Origin: Trebouxia sp. TZW2008
Lineage: Eukaryota > Chlorophyta > Trebouxiophyceae > Trebouxiales > Trebouxiaceae
Length of the DNA stretch: 64,000 nt
Assembly: GCA_002118135.1 (NCBI GenBank)
Contig: BDIU01000094.1
Coordinates: 6,551 to 70,550, forward strand
Direction of reading: 5' to 3'
How positions within the stretch are numbered: the stretch's first letter is position 1; each line of letters opens with the position of its first letter. Position numbers and translations under genes: made by a program. This document shows, in pieces, positions 1-12,701 of this stretch. Below the pieces are notes generated by a model, which was not told the DNA's origin, made no database searches, and saw only the letters and a list, made by a program, of their open reading frames with translations.

Positions 1-415
1 TCTAAAGTGCGACTCCCGGCCAATACAATGCTCAATGCTCAGTCGAGGACTGGTTTCAGTGAAGTGATTCTGACTCGACGGTGTAAATGCAATTCACTCG
101 TGTGGACGGGGCCTTAGTCGTTAATTTGAGCAAAACCTGCCAATTGTGCAAACCCATCATGACCTAAAAGACCGCCTGACAAATAGCTTGAACTCCAACC
201 CAATTTATGGAGGGTCAATGGACCCCGTGATCGCGATACGCATCACGTTGCGAATTCGCCGTCTGAAGGCATACAGATTCCCACTTGCGCTCGCACCTGC
301 GACGGCTTGGCCTGCGACTGTCTACAAAGGCAGCTCCTAGGTTGCGATAGACACTTGGATCCCGTGGCAGCAGTGAGAGAAGCCGCATTGAGTCTTGTCA
401 GGGCCCGGCGACGCG
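1..415. other. leading sequence, no gene recognised
   Basis: No convincing coding region or repeat was seen. The stretch precedes the Mpv17-family gene and probably holds its promoter and 5' leader. Short open frames on both strands overlap each other and show no family motif. Confidence 0.4.
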
Positions 416-2431
416 ATGAGGTTTTTTGCCGGCACAGCCGGGATGGACAGGCCGTGGCCTGGTCGTGGCTTTGCGATGCCATCTGGACGTGGATTGTGGA
501 AAGCGTACTGCGCAGCTCTTATCTCTCAGCCATTGGTCACCAAAAGCGCTACCTCTTTGGCGGGATTCTGTCTGGGAGACTTCATCGCTCAGCAGGCTTC
601 CAGGCGATCGACCAGGAAAATCGGTATTGTGCAGCCGTATGACATACAGAGGACTATGCGCTTGGCATTCTATGGAGGCTGCATCGCTGGCCCGATTGGA
701 CACTATTGGTTCAACCTGTTGGACAAGGTAATCATTCCTTTGCTGCTTCTTACAGAGCTGTCTTTGGTAGCATATTTTGGATGGCAGGTCAGTCGCTTGT
801 TAGCAGCATTGGACACAACTCAAGCTGATGTTTGCAATGCAGGTTGTGTATCCCAAGGCAGCCACCAGGTGAGCAAAACGGTTTTAGCGATTGCGTCACA
901 AACTGTTGAGCCACGATGCTGTCCATGAGTTGCTTGTTCTAAAAAGCCTCAAGATATGCTAGCAACGCCTTGCACCCAGTTTCCATTGACTCATCACTCA
1001 CACCCTGCTATCTCTGCAAGCATTGTGAGCCCTGTGGTGCAAAACCACACTTTGCAATGCTTCTCTGCTGTGCAGTGCAAAGGCAATCATGTCAAAGATC
1101 ATGCTGGATCAAGTAATAATGTCACCCATCGGGACTTGCCTGTTCTACATGGTCACCAGTGCACTTCAAGGAGAAATGCAGCAGGTGCCCTCAAAGCTGA
1201 AGGAGAAGTTTGTTCCAACTCTGGTAGCTTCATACACACTCTGGCCAGCAGCGCATGCCATCAACTTCAAGTTTGTGCCATCGCAACAGCGCATCCTCTA
1301 CACCAATGTTGTATCGGTGAGTCTCCTTTTTCTTTGTGCTGACATGAAGGTGCCCGGACCATTTCAGTTGCACACCTGCAACAACTGTTCATTTGTTGTT
1401 TGCCATGGATCTGCTCTAGTCAGTGCAATCGATACGCATTCACTGTATGAAATGCCCTCACCCCTTTACTACTACTACACTTTTGAGCAGAGATGAAAAA
1501 CAGCCAATGCTGTAGTGTGAATACCTTCTGTTGCAAGTTGCTGCTTGCTGATATCTAGCTTTGTGTTCACTGCTTTGGTCACCAAGGACAATTTCTTATG
1601 TTAGGTGGTCCTCCCCAAAGGGATCACTGCAATCAGCATGCAGTGAGTGAGTTTCAATTGCCTCGTCCTCACAATCAGAATGTCCTCAGTGTGGGTTGAT
1701 AGACACATTCACCTGTGCTTTCAAGCCAGGAAGTCCAATGAGTCACATCTGGCTCCCTACCACGGACTGTAAATTCTATAGAATCACAGCGAGGGTGCTC
1801 ATGCAGAGGGGTCATTGTGTCCAACACTTGCCTGCTGATGCAGATATTCTGGACGTACAGTCTGGCTTAGGTAGAACCATTTGCTGTTTTGATTGTTGAT
1901 GTGCTCAAATGTGTTTACTGGACTGCATACACCAGATGCCCTCATCCCCTGTTCTTGCAGTCAGACATGCAGCACAGCCAATGCTGTAGTATGCATGTGT
2001 CTTTCTGCAAGGACCTCTCTTCCCTCCATGCTCAAATATAACTGGTTTAGTTTAACAAAGGATCAAGTTGGATGGTGACAACTGTTTGCTCCAGTATGTA
2101 CCTAGCTGGGCCTACTGGACCCGTCTGGCATGCGTTATGAATGACATGAAATGCAAGGCGCTGCTGTCGCTCAAAGGTTTGCTTATGGATGCAGATACTC
2201 TGGACGTACATTCTGTCTCAAGCAGCAGCAGCGGTAGTGACTGTGCAGCAGCCAGCAGCAGCAGTGGTCAAGGGTGAACCAGAGCCAGAACCACACCTCA
2301 GCATTCCTCAACAAGTAGCTGTATTCCTCACTGAAGAGGAGCAGATTGCAGCGATGCAACTTGTCGTTGAGGAGCTTGCTAGCAACCCTCCTGTCGAGAC
2401 TGAAGTCCCTCAGATGCCTGCTACAACATAA
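416..2431 (+). CDS. Mpv17/PMP22-family membrane protein
   Basis: Four exons: 416-727, 843-868, 1076-1316 and 2195-2431; all phases agree and give 271 residues. Mpv17/PMP22 proteins are small four-helix membrane proteins of mitochondria, peroxisomes or plastids, thought to form channels or support nucleotide homeostasis. Seen here: the N-terminal W-K-Y...L..QPL.T.S pattern and GDFIAQQ, then FYGGCIAGPIGHYWF, then the family centre KIMLDQVIMSPIG, then LWPAAHAINFKFVP and a final LWTYILS. A 65-residue tail rich in Ala, Gln and Glu follows and is not part of the core domain. The start is the first ATG that gives an uninterrupted frame; ATGs at 443 and 473 are alternatives. Organelle targeting cannot be decided. 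Family assignment is firm; the last exon relies on the WTY-LS motif. Confidence 0.82.
1699..1760. repeat. dispersed repeat, copy 1
   Basis: A stretch of about 60 bp that recurs, slightly diverged, at 29504-29570. Both copies lie in introns of unrelated genes. It shows no coding potential; its family is unknown. Confidence 0.6.
1826..1870 (+). repeat. degenerate copy of the last Mpv17 exon start
   Basis: This repeats the acceptor and first codons of the real last exon at 2195 (ATA-C/TTC-TGG-ACG-TAC), but reads into TAG after eight codons. It lies inside the last intron, upstream of the functional copy. Confidence 0.7.
2052..2158 (-). repeat. SINE-like dispersed repeat, copy 1
   Basis: It shares a long block (core ACCTAGCTGGGCCT) with 33145-33262 and 61329-61455. 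On the minus strand the best copy carries pol III A-box and B-box-like motifs; here the B box is degraded. Located in the last intron of the Mpv17-family gene. Confidence 0.5.
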
Positions 2432-4750
2432 GCTGGCCAATACCATGATCTTGAGTCTGTCAGAAAAGAAGCCTATGTCTTTTCTCTAAGCAATCCTCTC
2501 CTCCTGAAGACGTCCAGCACAATCACTTGACGAGCTTCATAGTGCGGAGGCATCTTCACACACGCTGCATGTTCAAGTGACAGTCAATGTTTTTGTCTTC
2601 TGAGTCAATCTAGCGTCTTGCCCAGATACTGCACTGAGTAGAAAGCGCCCTGAGTAGTCAGTTTCTGTAGAGCGGCAATTGTGCTGCACAAGCAACAGCA
2701 ACTGAGATACTACCTGCAAAGGTAGGCTGTTAAGGCATGGGACCTGCACATAAAGAGGGCTGTTACAAGAGCCCTGAGAAGAACAGCTGTATTTGATTAT
2801 GATGGCAGGTGATGTGATTCGACATTGACTGATGCTAGCAGCAATGCTTGCTGAATAACAATTGACCAATTGTACATGTGTTTGAATTCGCTTTCCGGAG
2901 TTAGATAGTTTGACTAGGTAGATTTGATTGGGTGCAGTGGGAAGGCTAGACAGCTATGCCTGTCATTGCTTAGGAGTGGCACCCTGTTTTGATATCGTCA
3001 AGTCATGTCAGGGCTAAATTTATGAGCAGTTAAAGTAAAGCCCTCAGACTCTCATTGTTGCGATTTAATCAGCGAAGACAATCTCAGTAACACTGAACAA
3101 CAAGCGGCAGGCGCTGATTGCATTAGCATATCATTATTTGCCCAACTGCCATCATAAACTTGCTGCTCAGCAACTTTAGGCCAACACTGACTGACTCACA
3201 GTCGCAGTGAACAGGCACATGTCATATAATCGTAGACTGCAAGCAAGCCTGATGTGACATCAACATATGGATGGTCTAGCGATGCATCCAGCGTGAAGCT
3301 GTCCGCAGCGTCAGACGAGTATGCATACGGCAAGCGCATAGTGCCCTACTCTTAACAGCTTTTGCCAGGCTGTTGTATGCTTGATGCTGTGCAGGCACTC
3401 AACATGCTTTTGAACAATCAGCCGCGACAACAGAACTATTTGCAATGGCAGACACAAGTAATTGCAAGCGCCTGCTGTTTCATGGCAGATCTCAAAGGCA
3501 GTTTCAAATTCAAGTGCACTCATGCTTGCACTGCACATGCAAATTCTGTAGATCTAGTGCCTTGCAGCTGCTGCCATAGCGTATTGCATGGCAGTCAGCT
3601 CTGGGAAGACTTGCTGACATGAAATGACAAACAAACATGAAACAAAAGTGTTGATAATTTTGCTTAAGGGCTTGTGCTCACACATACACCTGCATCCTTG
3701 CCCTCGTCATATGACCATATAGCAGAAGACTGTATTGTCTTCTGGGTGTGCTGTTGATCAGTGCGCACAGCAGAGCTATCATTGTTGGTGTATCACTAAG
3801 TTCCTGGGCTGCCTGCTGCAGAGACCTCCTTTTATGACGCCTAGCAGCAGGAAGACTTTGCTTTGCTGTTTGCTTTGCAGCTTGATAGGTTCACATGCAT
3901 TTCATGCTTGCGATTGGCGCTGAAGTTGGGCAGGACGCCTGATGATGTGCAGCTGCTTTCCTTTTGGTGTTTGCCATGTTTTGAGTGCCATCAAATGCTC
4001 GCTTCCTGTTTGCTGAAGCTTGCTGGATCCTGATAGGGAAAAGGATCTTGCTGAACCTGCAACAAGGTCAATCCCCTTACTACAGTTGGCAGAAACTGGC
4101 ATTTCAAGGTGAACGCTTGCTGAGACATGGCTAGCAGACCCCAGGCAGGTCTAAGCAGAGGTTTGTGATAGTCAGCAGATCTGCTTAGGCTGCAGCAATC
4201 ACAGCAGGTAGAGAAGCCTACCTGCATATGTCAAACTGCTCGTTCAAAAACACACGCTCGCAGCATTCTTGACCACAGACATGCCTTTGTCTGGACGTCT
4301 GACATTGGCAGGTTGTTTCGGTGATAGGTTCGAAGCAGCAGAATCGCGAGCACTGGTGCCGCGCGCTGGGTAACAGGTCGAGATGCTGCATCTGTAAAGG
4401 GTGCGCCTGGAGAGTGCAGCTGGACACACTGCTGGCTGTTATCTGAAAGGGCTGCGAAAGCTTGCCGCATGTGCTGCCGACGAAGTCCAGGGTCATACTC
4501 CGCGTGCAGTCCGATCTAGGTGGTACAGATCTGTTGCCTCGAAATCAACCTTGAATAACAGTATGTCACTAGGCAGACATATTCAAAGCCAATTCAACAA
4601 GCAGGTTCGAGCGGTACGCTTGAGCCGTCCCGATGCTCAGAATATCTGAAGCCAGCTGCCGACATGCTCTTTGCATCGTTTGTGAATTTACAAACTGGCT
4701 GTCACGTGCAGGCTGTCGCGATGCGTTTTCGAGGCACGAGCTTCGGCAAA
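2432..4750. other. intergenic, no gene recognised
   Basis: About 2.3 kb between the stop codon of the Mpv17-family gene and the stop codon of the minus-strand F-box gene, so it holds two 3' ends. Several short frames occur on both strands but none has a motif, a plausible splice context or phase-consistent neighbours. Confidence 0.4.
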
Positions 4751-5577
4751 TCAATCATCCAACAACATCACCACAGCTGATAAGTTATAGCAAGACGGCA
4801 AAGTGTTTGGCATCAAACTATCCAAGTCAGAAGTGTACTTGTCCTTGAAGCACTCAGTGGCAGGATGATTGTGAGCTGATTTGCATGGCAACGCTTGGCT
4901 GTTCAACCAAGCAGACACATGTGCAGAGAGCTGTTTGCAAGCCGCACGCATTGTCTGCCAAATTGCAATACTCACCAAGACTCCTTCAAAATTTTGTTCA
5001 GTGCAACATGGTGGCTCTGAGGTAAGACACTTGTGCCGTTTGTTCCAAACCCATTTCTGCTACGCTCAATGTACCAGTGAAAACCCAGGAAGCTCAACTT
5101 GGCCAATGGCTCCAGAGAAGTCATAATGGCATCAAGAAATGCTATTGCTTCCTGATTCATTGAGGATTCTGGTAGACGCAGCCTGAGTGTGCTAGTGTGC
5201 CCAAGCTTGGCTGGGATGGCCAAGTTCTCCCTTAAAGCTGGAGCCTGAGCCTGCCAGATGTCTTTGACTGTGATAAATTCTTGATCCCAGTGAGCCATAA
5301 GCCAGCTAACTTTGTCTTGTGATAGACTGTAGTTGAACCCGTGCAAAGGTCCCTTTCTCGTGGTGGGTGGTGCTAGTTTGACACGTTTTTGATCCTTTCC
5401 CACAAAACTCCATCGCAGCATTGCCGCTTTCTCGAGACACTGTCGCTTTCTGCTGCTTGCAAAAGCCTTGCTGCACTGTCTGCACGTTAAGGCCAGGGCA
5501 AGGCAGGTCTTGGCGTTCACGTCTGACGGGAAGCTGTCAAAAATGACCTCCAGGGTGTCATGTGGAAGATTTTGCAT
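4751..5577 (-). CDS. F-box protein
   Basis: Exon 1 is 5577-4976; a consensus donor follows at 4975. The N terminus MQNLPHDTLEVIFDSFP with ...LALTCRQC matches the F-box, the roughly 40-residue motif that binds Skp1 in SCF ubiquitin ligases. The rest (FVGKDQKRVKLAPP, then SWLMAHWDQEF) is unrecognised and shows no WD or leucine-rich repeats. Exon 2 is tentatively 4898-4751: its acceptor gives the right phase, stays open for 48 codons and ends in TGA, for 249 residues in total. The second exon is inference. The gene is divergent from the next gene on the plus strand, with only 163 bp between start codons. Confidence 0.65.
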
Positions 5578-5740
5578 GACGAGTCAGACGTGATGACGTC
5601 GAAGAGCTTGTGTGGCTTATGCAGAGATGCACGACGAGAACAGCCTGGGCTACAAGTGGTGTCCAGCACCCCTGCAAGAAGCAGTTCAACCCCTGCTTCG
5701 CACGGACATGAAAGTTGTCTGGTCGTGCTAGGGTTTCGAG
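5578..5740. promoter_or_regulatory. short divergent promoter region
   Basis: The 163 bp between the start codons of the minus-strand F-box gene and the plus-strand unknown gene must hold both leaders and probably a shared promoter. No specific element was recognised. Confidence 0.35.
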
Positions 5741-6490
5741 ATGCTGGTTCGAGACTGCAGCGTTTCCAGGTCGAGGCCGAAACGCTGCCGTCGAGAAATA
5801 GCATCGAGGATCCCTAGCAGGGCCGGGCGTCAGAGAGATGCTGCGAAGTCGGGATTTCACTACTGGCTTGTCCTCCGATGCTACTCCGCACTGCTAAACA
5901 GCGATGATCCAGCTGATCGCAAGACGCAAGCTGCTTTGGACGAGCTTTGCGCCGGAATAGTTCTAGTTGATGCCGGTGTTGGTGCGGATAAGCCCAAGGT
6001 GCGGTTTGGCATGTTGCTCCCCGGCTAGGACTTGTGGCGGGACAGATCAACAGTTCAAACTTTTGCCTGCACTGCAGGGTGCGGGAAACGTGCTCAGCTG
6101 CAAACTAGACTGCGCAATTGCAGGCGACCTGCGCTTTGAGTTTGCCAGACTTTGAGCTTGACCAGGCGTTGGATCCAGCTGCTGATTGTCTGGCTTACCA
6201 TGTCAAGCTCTTTTGGTGCTGCTTGTTCTCAGGATTTTGCTGATTGCACACGCTGGGGAGATGACACTGAGAAGGTAATGTCTGCAACATTTCTACCCAA
6301 GCACAGCAAAGATCACAAGGAGTTCTGTGAAAGTCTACCAAGACTGGCAATTCGTCAAGTACAAGGACCAACTGCCCTGCGTATTACGCCACGAAGTGAC
6401 ATGCAAAAGAAGAGGCGATGCAACAAATGTCGCACCCAAGACTCAAAGTGGAAGCAGACAAGGCTTGATCGGAAGGAGAAACCACATTGA
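5741..6490 (+). CDS. unknown small protein, two exons
   Basis: Exons 5741-5998 and 6233-6490, both in phase 0, giving 171 residues. I do not recognise the family. The N-terminal 30 residues are Arg and Ser rich, which could be an organelle presequence. The middle (KTQAALDELCAGIVLVDAG) looks globular. The C terminus is basic and has a single C-x2-C pair (RRCNKCR). An alternative acceptor near 6313 would open another frame (KVYQDWQFVKYKDQLPC), so the second exon is uncertain. The 3' side runs directly into the repeat array at 6491-6935. Confidence 0.45.
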
Positions 6491-6935
6491 TGAAGTCAGA
6501 AAGCGCAAGTATCTGACTAAACATATGTTCATACAAGCGGCGTTTGAAACTCAAGGCACAATAGCAGCAAGCTTGACCGTTGACACAGAAGGTGTTAGCG
6601 GCGCCTGCGTGTCACAGCCCTACAAAACAGAAAGCGCACAGTTCTGATCAGCCAATTGTATCTGTGTTCATACAGTGGCTTACAAAATACAAGAGAAACA
6701 GCAGCAAGCATGACCGTTTACGCAGAAGGTGTAAGAGGCGCTTGCGCGCCAGAGCCCCAAATGTTACCGGCCAACTGTTTATGCAACGGCTTTAAAAACA
6801 TAAAAGAACTAGCAGCAAGCTTGGCCGTTGACACAGAATTTGTCAGCAGCGTTTGCGTGCAAGAACCCCAAGTGCCAATCCCCCCCTGCTGCCATCAGAG
6901 ACTGGCTTGAAAGAAGTTGAAAGGGCACAATACAA
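6491..6935 (-). repeat. tandem degenerate copies of a terminal kinase-gene exon (inverted set)
   Basis: Read on the minus strand, a 90-150 bp unit repeats about three times after the exon copy at 7053-6936. Each unit centres on a GCGCGCAGGCGCC-like core that encoded the ARRRR end. The mirror-image set lies at 26984-27410 on the plus strand. Confidence 0.75.
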
Positions 6936-7053
6936 TCAGCGGCGCCTGCGCGCCAGAGCCCCAAGTGCCAAACCCCCCAGGGTTGCCACAGCAAGGGTGG
7001 TCTTGGGGTGTGCCAGGGCCTGATCCTTTACCCACCCAAATACCCCAGCCGCC
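6936..7053 (-). pseudogene. orphan inverted copy of the last exon of the kinase-pseudokinase gene
   Basis: 118 nt from an acceptor to TGA, the same length as the real terminal exon at 26866-26983. It encodes the same segment (AGVFGWVKDQALAHPK, then a hydrophobic stretch ending in RRRR) with only a few substitutions. No other kinase exon is found beside it on this strand. Upstream intron sequence up to about 7150 is also recognisably shared, so this is a DNA duplicate and not a retrocopy. It may be a relic of a second gene copy. Confidence 0.75.
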
Positions 7054-7459
7054 CTGCATACATCACCCCTTATGAGCCCAGACGCGCGCCACATGATTTT
7101 GTTGCAGCTTGGAGGCAACAAGCACAACCTGCATGACATGCATCACTTGGTACCACCGGTTGCATCATGCAGTTGAGCATGTCAAGCTAGCATGAAGCGC
7201 AATGCTCGAGCAAAGCCAGATTTGACACATGTGTCACATGTCAGCTTTGGAAGATCTGCAGAGGCTGGTCACTGCATAAGAGGCTTGGTGACTTACTTGC
7301 CAAATGCACCTCTGAGACCCCGGCCCCTGCCTCTTCCTCCCTGCTGCTCTTCATGCACCTGTGCAGAAAATTCTACATGTCAGGTAACTGTCAAAACACC
7401 ATTGCTTGGCAATAGGGCACAATAGTCACAGCAAAGCTGAGCGTCGGGCATGAGAGCTG
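7054..7459. other. no gene; partial duplicate of intron sequence
   Basis: The first 100 bp resemble, in inverted orientation, the last intron of the kinase gene. The remainder, up to the inverted-repeat arm, shows nothing recognisable. Confidence 0.4.
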
Positions 7460-8740
7460 TACGAGATGCCTTCGTTTTTACAGTTCTGCTTCTCACAAGA
7501 GACCTGAGGACAAGCCTCGCAGCCCTTAATGCTCCAGGCAGTCTATGCAGTCAACGTCTTGATTTCTGCTTCCCCATTCGTTTTTGATATTGACCTCAGT
7601 GAGTACATCAGAGCATTGTGTAGAGCTCCTTAGTTTGATTGCTTTCAGCCAATATCTAAAGCCATTGCCTAAGTGCTCACCACAATCAAGTCAGCTCTGC
7701 TGAAACAGCTTGTGTATTTGTTTTCAACCCTGATTTCTCAGTTAGATGCCGCTGTATTGTATGTGACTTTGCATCGAAGACAGTCCGCAATATCTGATTG
7801 CTAAGCCTTGTCATGCAGCAGGTCCTGATAGCTTCTTGTAATACATATCTGTCAAAGTTCATGAAGCTTGGCGTTGAGATGTCTATATTGCGAATTGCAG
7901 CATGTCCTCAGAGCGCGCATCGATTGGTTGGCGCGTGACACTGTACAAACCAGCAGAATATGGCATACATGGAGAAGTACACTGCAGAAGGCCAGCATCG
8001 ATTGCAAAATGTGTAAGCACATTCAAAGGGGTCCAGATCCTGGGAGCTCCTCCAAACATGACTGGACCTCCTGATACGCCAGGGTGCTCTCATAGCGCAT
8101 CACACATTGCTGCACTAAACACGTGATTATGTGGTCATCACATTTCCACAAAATCCTTAGGTGCTTGCAGTCAGGCACCAGCCATTCACCATGGGCACCA
8201 ATTGCAGTGTGTCAGGCACGAATTCAGTTCAGTAAAGTCAGCTGACAGAATGGACACATCCTGCACACTGTCATGGGGATGAGGATCCAGCACGGGGTCA
8301 TGCAGACAATTTCAGCGTATGCGCAGGCAGTGCTGATCTACTGCATGTGACAGCGCAGCTTTGCAAGCTGTCAGTGATGGGAGTGTGCGAGAATAAATTG
8401 TCAAGAAAGTAGCACTATCTGAGGCATGTCAACTGGCTGATGTTTAAAAAAAATGATGGTGGATACTGGACACCATAAACCACTCAGCTGTTGTATGCAA
8501 GACCTGCAGGTGGCTCAATGAGCTTACACAAAACAACTCATGCTCATGTCAGCTGCCCTGTTAAACTAGCGCATCCCTTGATTTGCAGTATCCACAAGAC
8601 GGAATACTCACTTTTGACTGTCAATCAATTTGCATAGCGCAAAATGACTCAGACGGCCCAACCCTGCTCTGCACTTGAGCAATGGTGCTGCCTGGGCGTG
8701 AGCTGCTCAAGCTTCCACTCCCCAAAACTGGCTTGGCCTC
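7460..8740 (+). repeat. left arm of long inverted repeat
   Basis: About 1.28 kb that matches the reverse complement of 12702-13951 from end to end, with scattered substitutions and small indels. An open frame near 7868 (RIDWLARDTVQTSRIWHT) has its counterpart on the minus strand near 13564. No target-site duplication was evident outside the arms. Confidence 0.85.
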
Positions 8741-9203
8741 TCCATATATGTGCTGCACTCTGCCAGGCAGTGTGCAAGCAGTTGCTAGGTTTCACTGCAT
8801 GATTAGCTTGCTGTCTGAAAGCTCCTGCTGACCCGAGCAGCTCTGGCTTGTGGCCTCACTAAGAGCAGCAGATGGCTCTGCAGCGCCTGATACTAAAGCA
8901 CAAATCACTTGCAGTGCCTACATGAAGGCAGCGTGATTGTTTGCATTTGAAAGTGCAACTGCAACACAGTCTCTGCTTTCACCTGCTGGTGCCTTACAGG
9001 CCTATGATGTGCATGAAGCACTATATCACAACTCAACCTGCCTTCAAGATCTCACGCCACAGCTGGGCTTTGTATGCTGAAGGGTGTCACCTTGCCCGTC
9101 AGACTCAGGTTTGGTGAGGTTTCAAGCTTTGCCTGCTGCACTGGCTGTGCTGACAGCTGCAGCAGAGCTTGCTCAACAGGCAAAATCATGGAGGCATGTG
9201 CAG

Positions 9204-9234
<31 letters not shown>

Positions 9235-11039
9235 GGCTGGCAGCATCAGGCTTCACAAAAGACATGACACTGGGCCAGTACGGCGGCAACAGCCTTCAAA
9301 AGAGCCATTCACTGGGCGCAATGCAACAAACTCTGAGCAAAAAGCGCAACAGAGCTGAGAGCGTTCTGTAATGGTCGTGTGTAGATCACACAAGAGCGTC
9401 TGCTGCTATGCAAGATGGACTGAGAGGTGCCTCAAAGCTCACCCTGTAATGCTCAACTTAATCAGACAGAACTGCAGAGCCTTCTGACCTGTGAGTCGCT
9501 AAGCATGCTTGTTTCCATAAACCGCCCAGTGTGTGACAGTTCTCCCCCTCTGGCAAGCGTGTCTTTGAGAGAATACTTCCATGTCAACCAGACAGGCTAA
9601 CCATTCTCAAAACAACTTTCCATCCTCTAGTCTAGTCTATATATTGTACAATTCTGTGTGAACCCGTACTTGTTAGTATACAAGCATTCTATATGTTCTG
9701 TATAACTTTGTGCTGTGTCGAACAAAGCTGCTGGCTATGTGTAAGCATACTGTTCAGTTGCAGCAGAATGTGTGAAGGTGAGAACTGACTGCATTGGCAT
9801 GCAGTGGAGAAGGCTCTGTGTCATGCCACTGCCCATACTACAGCCCGCTGACGCCCTGTTGCCTGGGGCTAGCCAATGAGCTGCTGCAAGCAGGCATTTG
9901 GGCTTGAGTCTGCTGACTTGGAGCATGCAAGTATTGACTATCTCTGCAGCTTATTGGCTGCCGTTGGCTGTTCAGCATGTCAACAGTCAAGCGCATGCCA
10001 ATGTCAGGAGTTGACGTCAATGTCAAGCATTACTGCATATGCAGCCAGCAACAGAGACACAGAAGTCACTGTCAGTACAGTCTCTTCCTTGTGTTAGCAG
10101 CAGCCAAGCTGTACTTTTGCCTGAGACAATGAGGGCTCCCTGTCGTGCTGGCCTTGCAGTCATGCACATCAGGCGCACATGTAACATGACTGACTTGAAG
10201 CCGAGCCTCAGCTGTGAGAATCCTGGACCTTGCTCAAGGCTTGAGGCGAGTGCTGGCAATGGGCTGAGTAAAAAGACACTTAGCGTGGGATGCTGTTGTG
10301 GCTCTTGATAGCCCTGTAGATATGGGGGAGATGCCCATAGCATGTGCCTGTCATGATTCTACCGGCAGAGCTTTCTCCTGGCGGGTCGACAAGATCAGTA
10401 CAGTCAGACTTGACACGTATCTGTGCTGTAGCTGCAGCATTCTTGACCTTGAAAGCACATGAGTTGCTCTACATGTGCTTGCGGATGGTCCCCACATGAG
10501 CACTGTGACACCTGTTTGAGAGCCTCAGGACTGTATTTGCATCTGCATGCAGTCAGACAATATGGCACAGCTGTGCTGCGAACTTGGCACTGATAGCTGC
10601 CATCAAGCGCCACTCTGGTCTCTCCTGTCTTATGCTAAAGTCTCTTCAACTTGTTCTGTGGCATCAAGGAACAAGTTCTCCTGCTCACCAGCATGAGCCA
10701 ATGGAGAATGGCATGGAAAGAAAGCTGGCACCTGTCAACAACATACTACCGTTCATAAGTACAACTGGAGGCCACCCGCATGCTGGGTATGATGGGAGAG
10801 TACATGTGACAGCAGCATGTGACAAAGATGCTTTCCTTAAGGAATTATTCCTGACTTTGCCTGGGCCAGGGACTGACAGCCAAAGCCCTGAGAAAGTAGG
10901 ACAACAGAGCCATGTCATAGCTCTCAGTCCAGCAAAGCTGTACTCACCCACGCCATTTCGCTGTGTATGGGGATAAGCACGCTCATCTGCTGATTCACCG
11001 ATCAGAAGGCTCTGCAGAGTGTAATGTAGCTGAGGACTG
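8741..11039. other. element interior without recognisable coding
   Basis: Expected to hold gag, protease and reverse transcriptase if the gypsy element were complete, but I found no YxDD box or protease motif in any frame. Open frames are short. A run of CTG repeats lies at 9206-9234. Confidence 0.45.
9206..9234. repeat. CTG/CAG microsatellite
   Basis: An almost perfect trinucleotide run, followed by CGG-CTGG. It produces spurious poly-Ala or poly-Leu frames on both strands. Confidence 0.9.
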
Positions 11040-12700
11040 TCAGACTGCTTTTCAGGGCTGTCAAAAACAGCTTTGAGCAAGTTGCCTGTGCTTGTGCTTT
11101 CACTCTGCAGCCAGCCTTTGAGGTTGTCTGCAATGCATCAACCATTGGCATCGGAGCAGTTTTGGTGCAAAACGGCAGACCTGTTGCACCTGGGAGCAAG
11201 AACCTGTCTCCTGCAGAAACCAACTATAGCGCAGGTGAGCAAGAGCTGCATGGTGTGGTAACGTAATGAGGACATGGCGCTGTTAGCTTGAGGGAATAAA
11301 GTGCATGACAATAAGAGACCACAGCCCTCTTGTATACCTTCAGACTGGGCCTATACCGTCTCAACGTCAGATGAGGTGGTCATACCTCAAGCCTTGGAGT
11401 GCAACTGACAGTACAGCCCAGGAAGGATGCAAGGAGCAGATTGTTGGAGTGCACGCCGTCCTGGCAGCTGGAGAAATCACAGACAAGGCAAACTTGAAGT
11501 GATTGAACTGTCAGCTGAACACCATACTGCAGATCCTAGCACAGTCTTACATGCAGACTCAGACACAGAATCTGAAATGCATCCTAGCCCACCACTTGCA
11601 GCTGCTCAGCCAGGAAGTACTGAAAACCAATTGCAAGGTTAGAAAGGCTATCGGGATGATGCAGGCTAGTTTGAAAAGTTGTCACCTGCTGAACAAGCAA
11701 AGTGCACTCAGAAGCAAGGCTTCTGGTTGGCGCAGTGATGCGCTGATCATTACAGACAGTCAAGCCTTGAGAAAGCAGTGCTTGCATGAGTTGCACAATT
11801 GCCCTTACAGCAGTCACCTGGGGTAGCTAAGATCCAGAAGGCTGTCGACTGACCAGGTGTATGCCCAGACGTAGTACAACACACCAGAGACTGTCTGCAC
11901 TGCCAGGAACACAAGTCAAATAGTGTTCTGAAACCATGTGGTCTGCTTCGGCTGCTGCAGTTTCTGGTAGAAGATGGGAACGCAGCAGTGTTGACCTCAT
12001 CACTCAGCTTCCCAAAAGAGATTGTGGTGCCTGTTGACAGGCTTAGCAACACGGTGCCTGTCAAAGCTGTGCCCACTGCATTCAATGCATTCTAGATGGC
12101 AGACAGCATGTGCACACAGTGCTCAACTTGCATGACATGCAGCATAAGAATGTCAGTGCAAAGAATGCTCTCCTCACAAGTGATGGACAGGCAGAGGAAA
12201 CAGACAGAACCCCAGGAGACATGCTGTAGCTTTATGTTGATGCAACACCGGATGACTGGATTGAGAACTTGCATGCTGCAGAATTTGCCATCGGTTAACT
12301 CTGGGCAAAACTCAACACAAAACAGCCCTTTCATGCTGAATGCAGGGCAGCAGCTGTTGCCTCCAGCCCCACTGACGTAGAACACAGAGGTCCACCTCCT
12401 AAGACGTTTGCACAGGACCTGCCAGCAGCTGTGTTATGTGCCAAAGGAGCCTGGGATGCTGCAGGTAAGGCAGGCTCAGTGTGCTGCCACAAAGCGGTGA
12501 CACGTACAGTACACAGTCAATGGCTTCATGATCAAAGACTTCCAGGCTGACAGCGCATGGTGCTAGCAAGCTGTTGTTACAGTGGTCAGGCCCTTACAAG
12601 GTTGTCAAGAAGGTCGATGCACTGACATCTCAGCTGGATTCGCCAGAAATAAGTATGATTTTGATGAGTTTCATGCAGATCTGCTGTGTTGTGAAAACAC
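11040..12700 (+). mobile_element. decayed Ty3/gypsy pol: RNase H and integrase
   Basis: RNase H: 11111-11262 reads AFEVVCNASTIGIGAVLVQN, then RPVAPGSKNLSPAETNYSAGEQELHGVV, the hallmark of Ty3/gypsy RNase H. Just before it a frameshifted FQ-K-ALSKLPVLVL matches the RT-RNase H connection. Integrase: a zinc-binding remnant (VVQHTRDCLHCQEHKS) near 11873, DLITQLPK at 11993, TSDGQAEETDRTPGDML at 12176, then DDWIENLHAAEFAI with SPFMLNAG near 12250-12350, and the C-terminal SKLLLQWSGPYKVVKKVDALTSQLD near 12565. Several frameshifts and stops separate the pieces, so the element is dead. Confidence 0.85.
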
Positions 12701-12701
12701 A

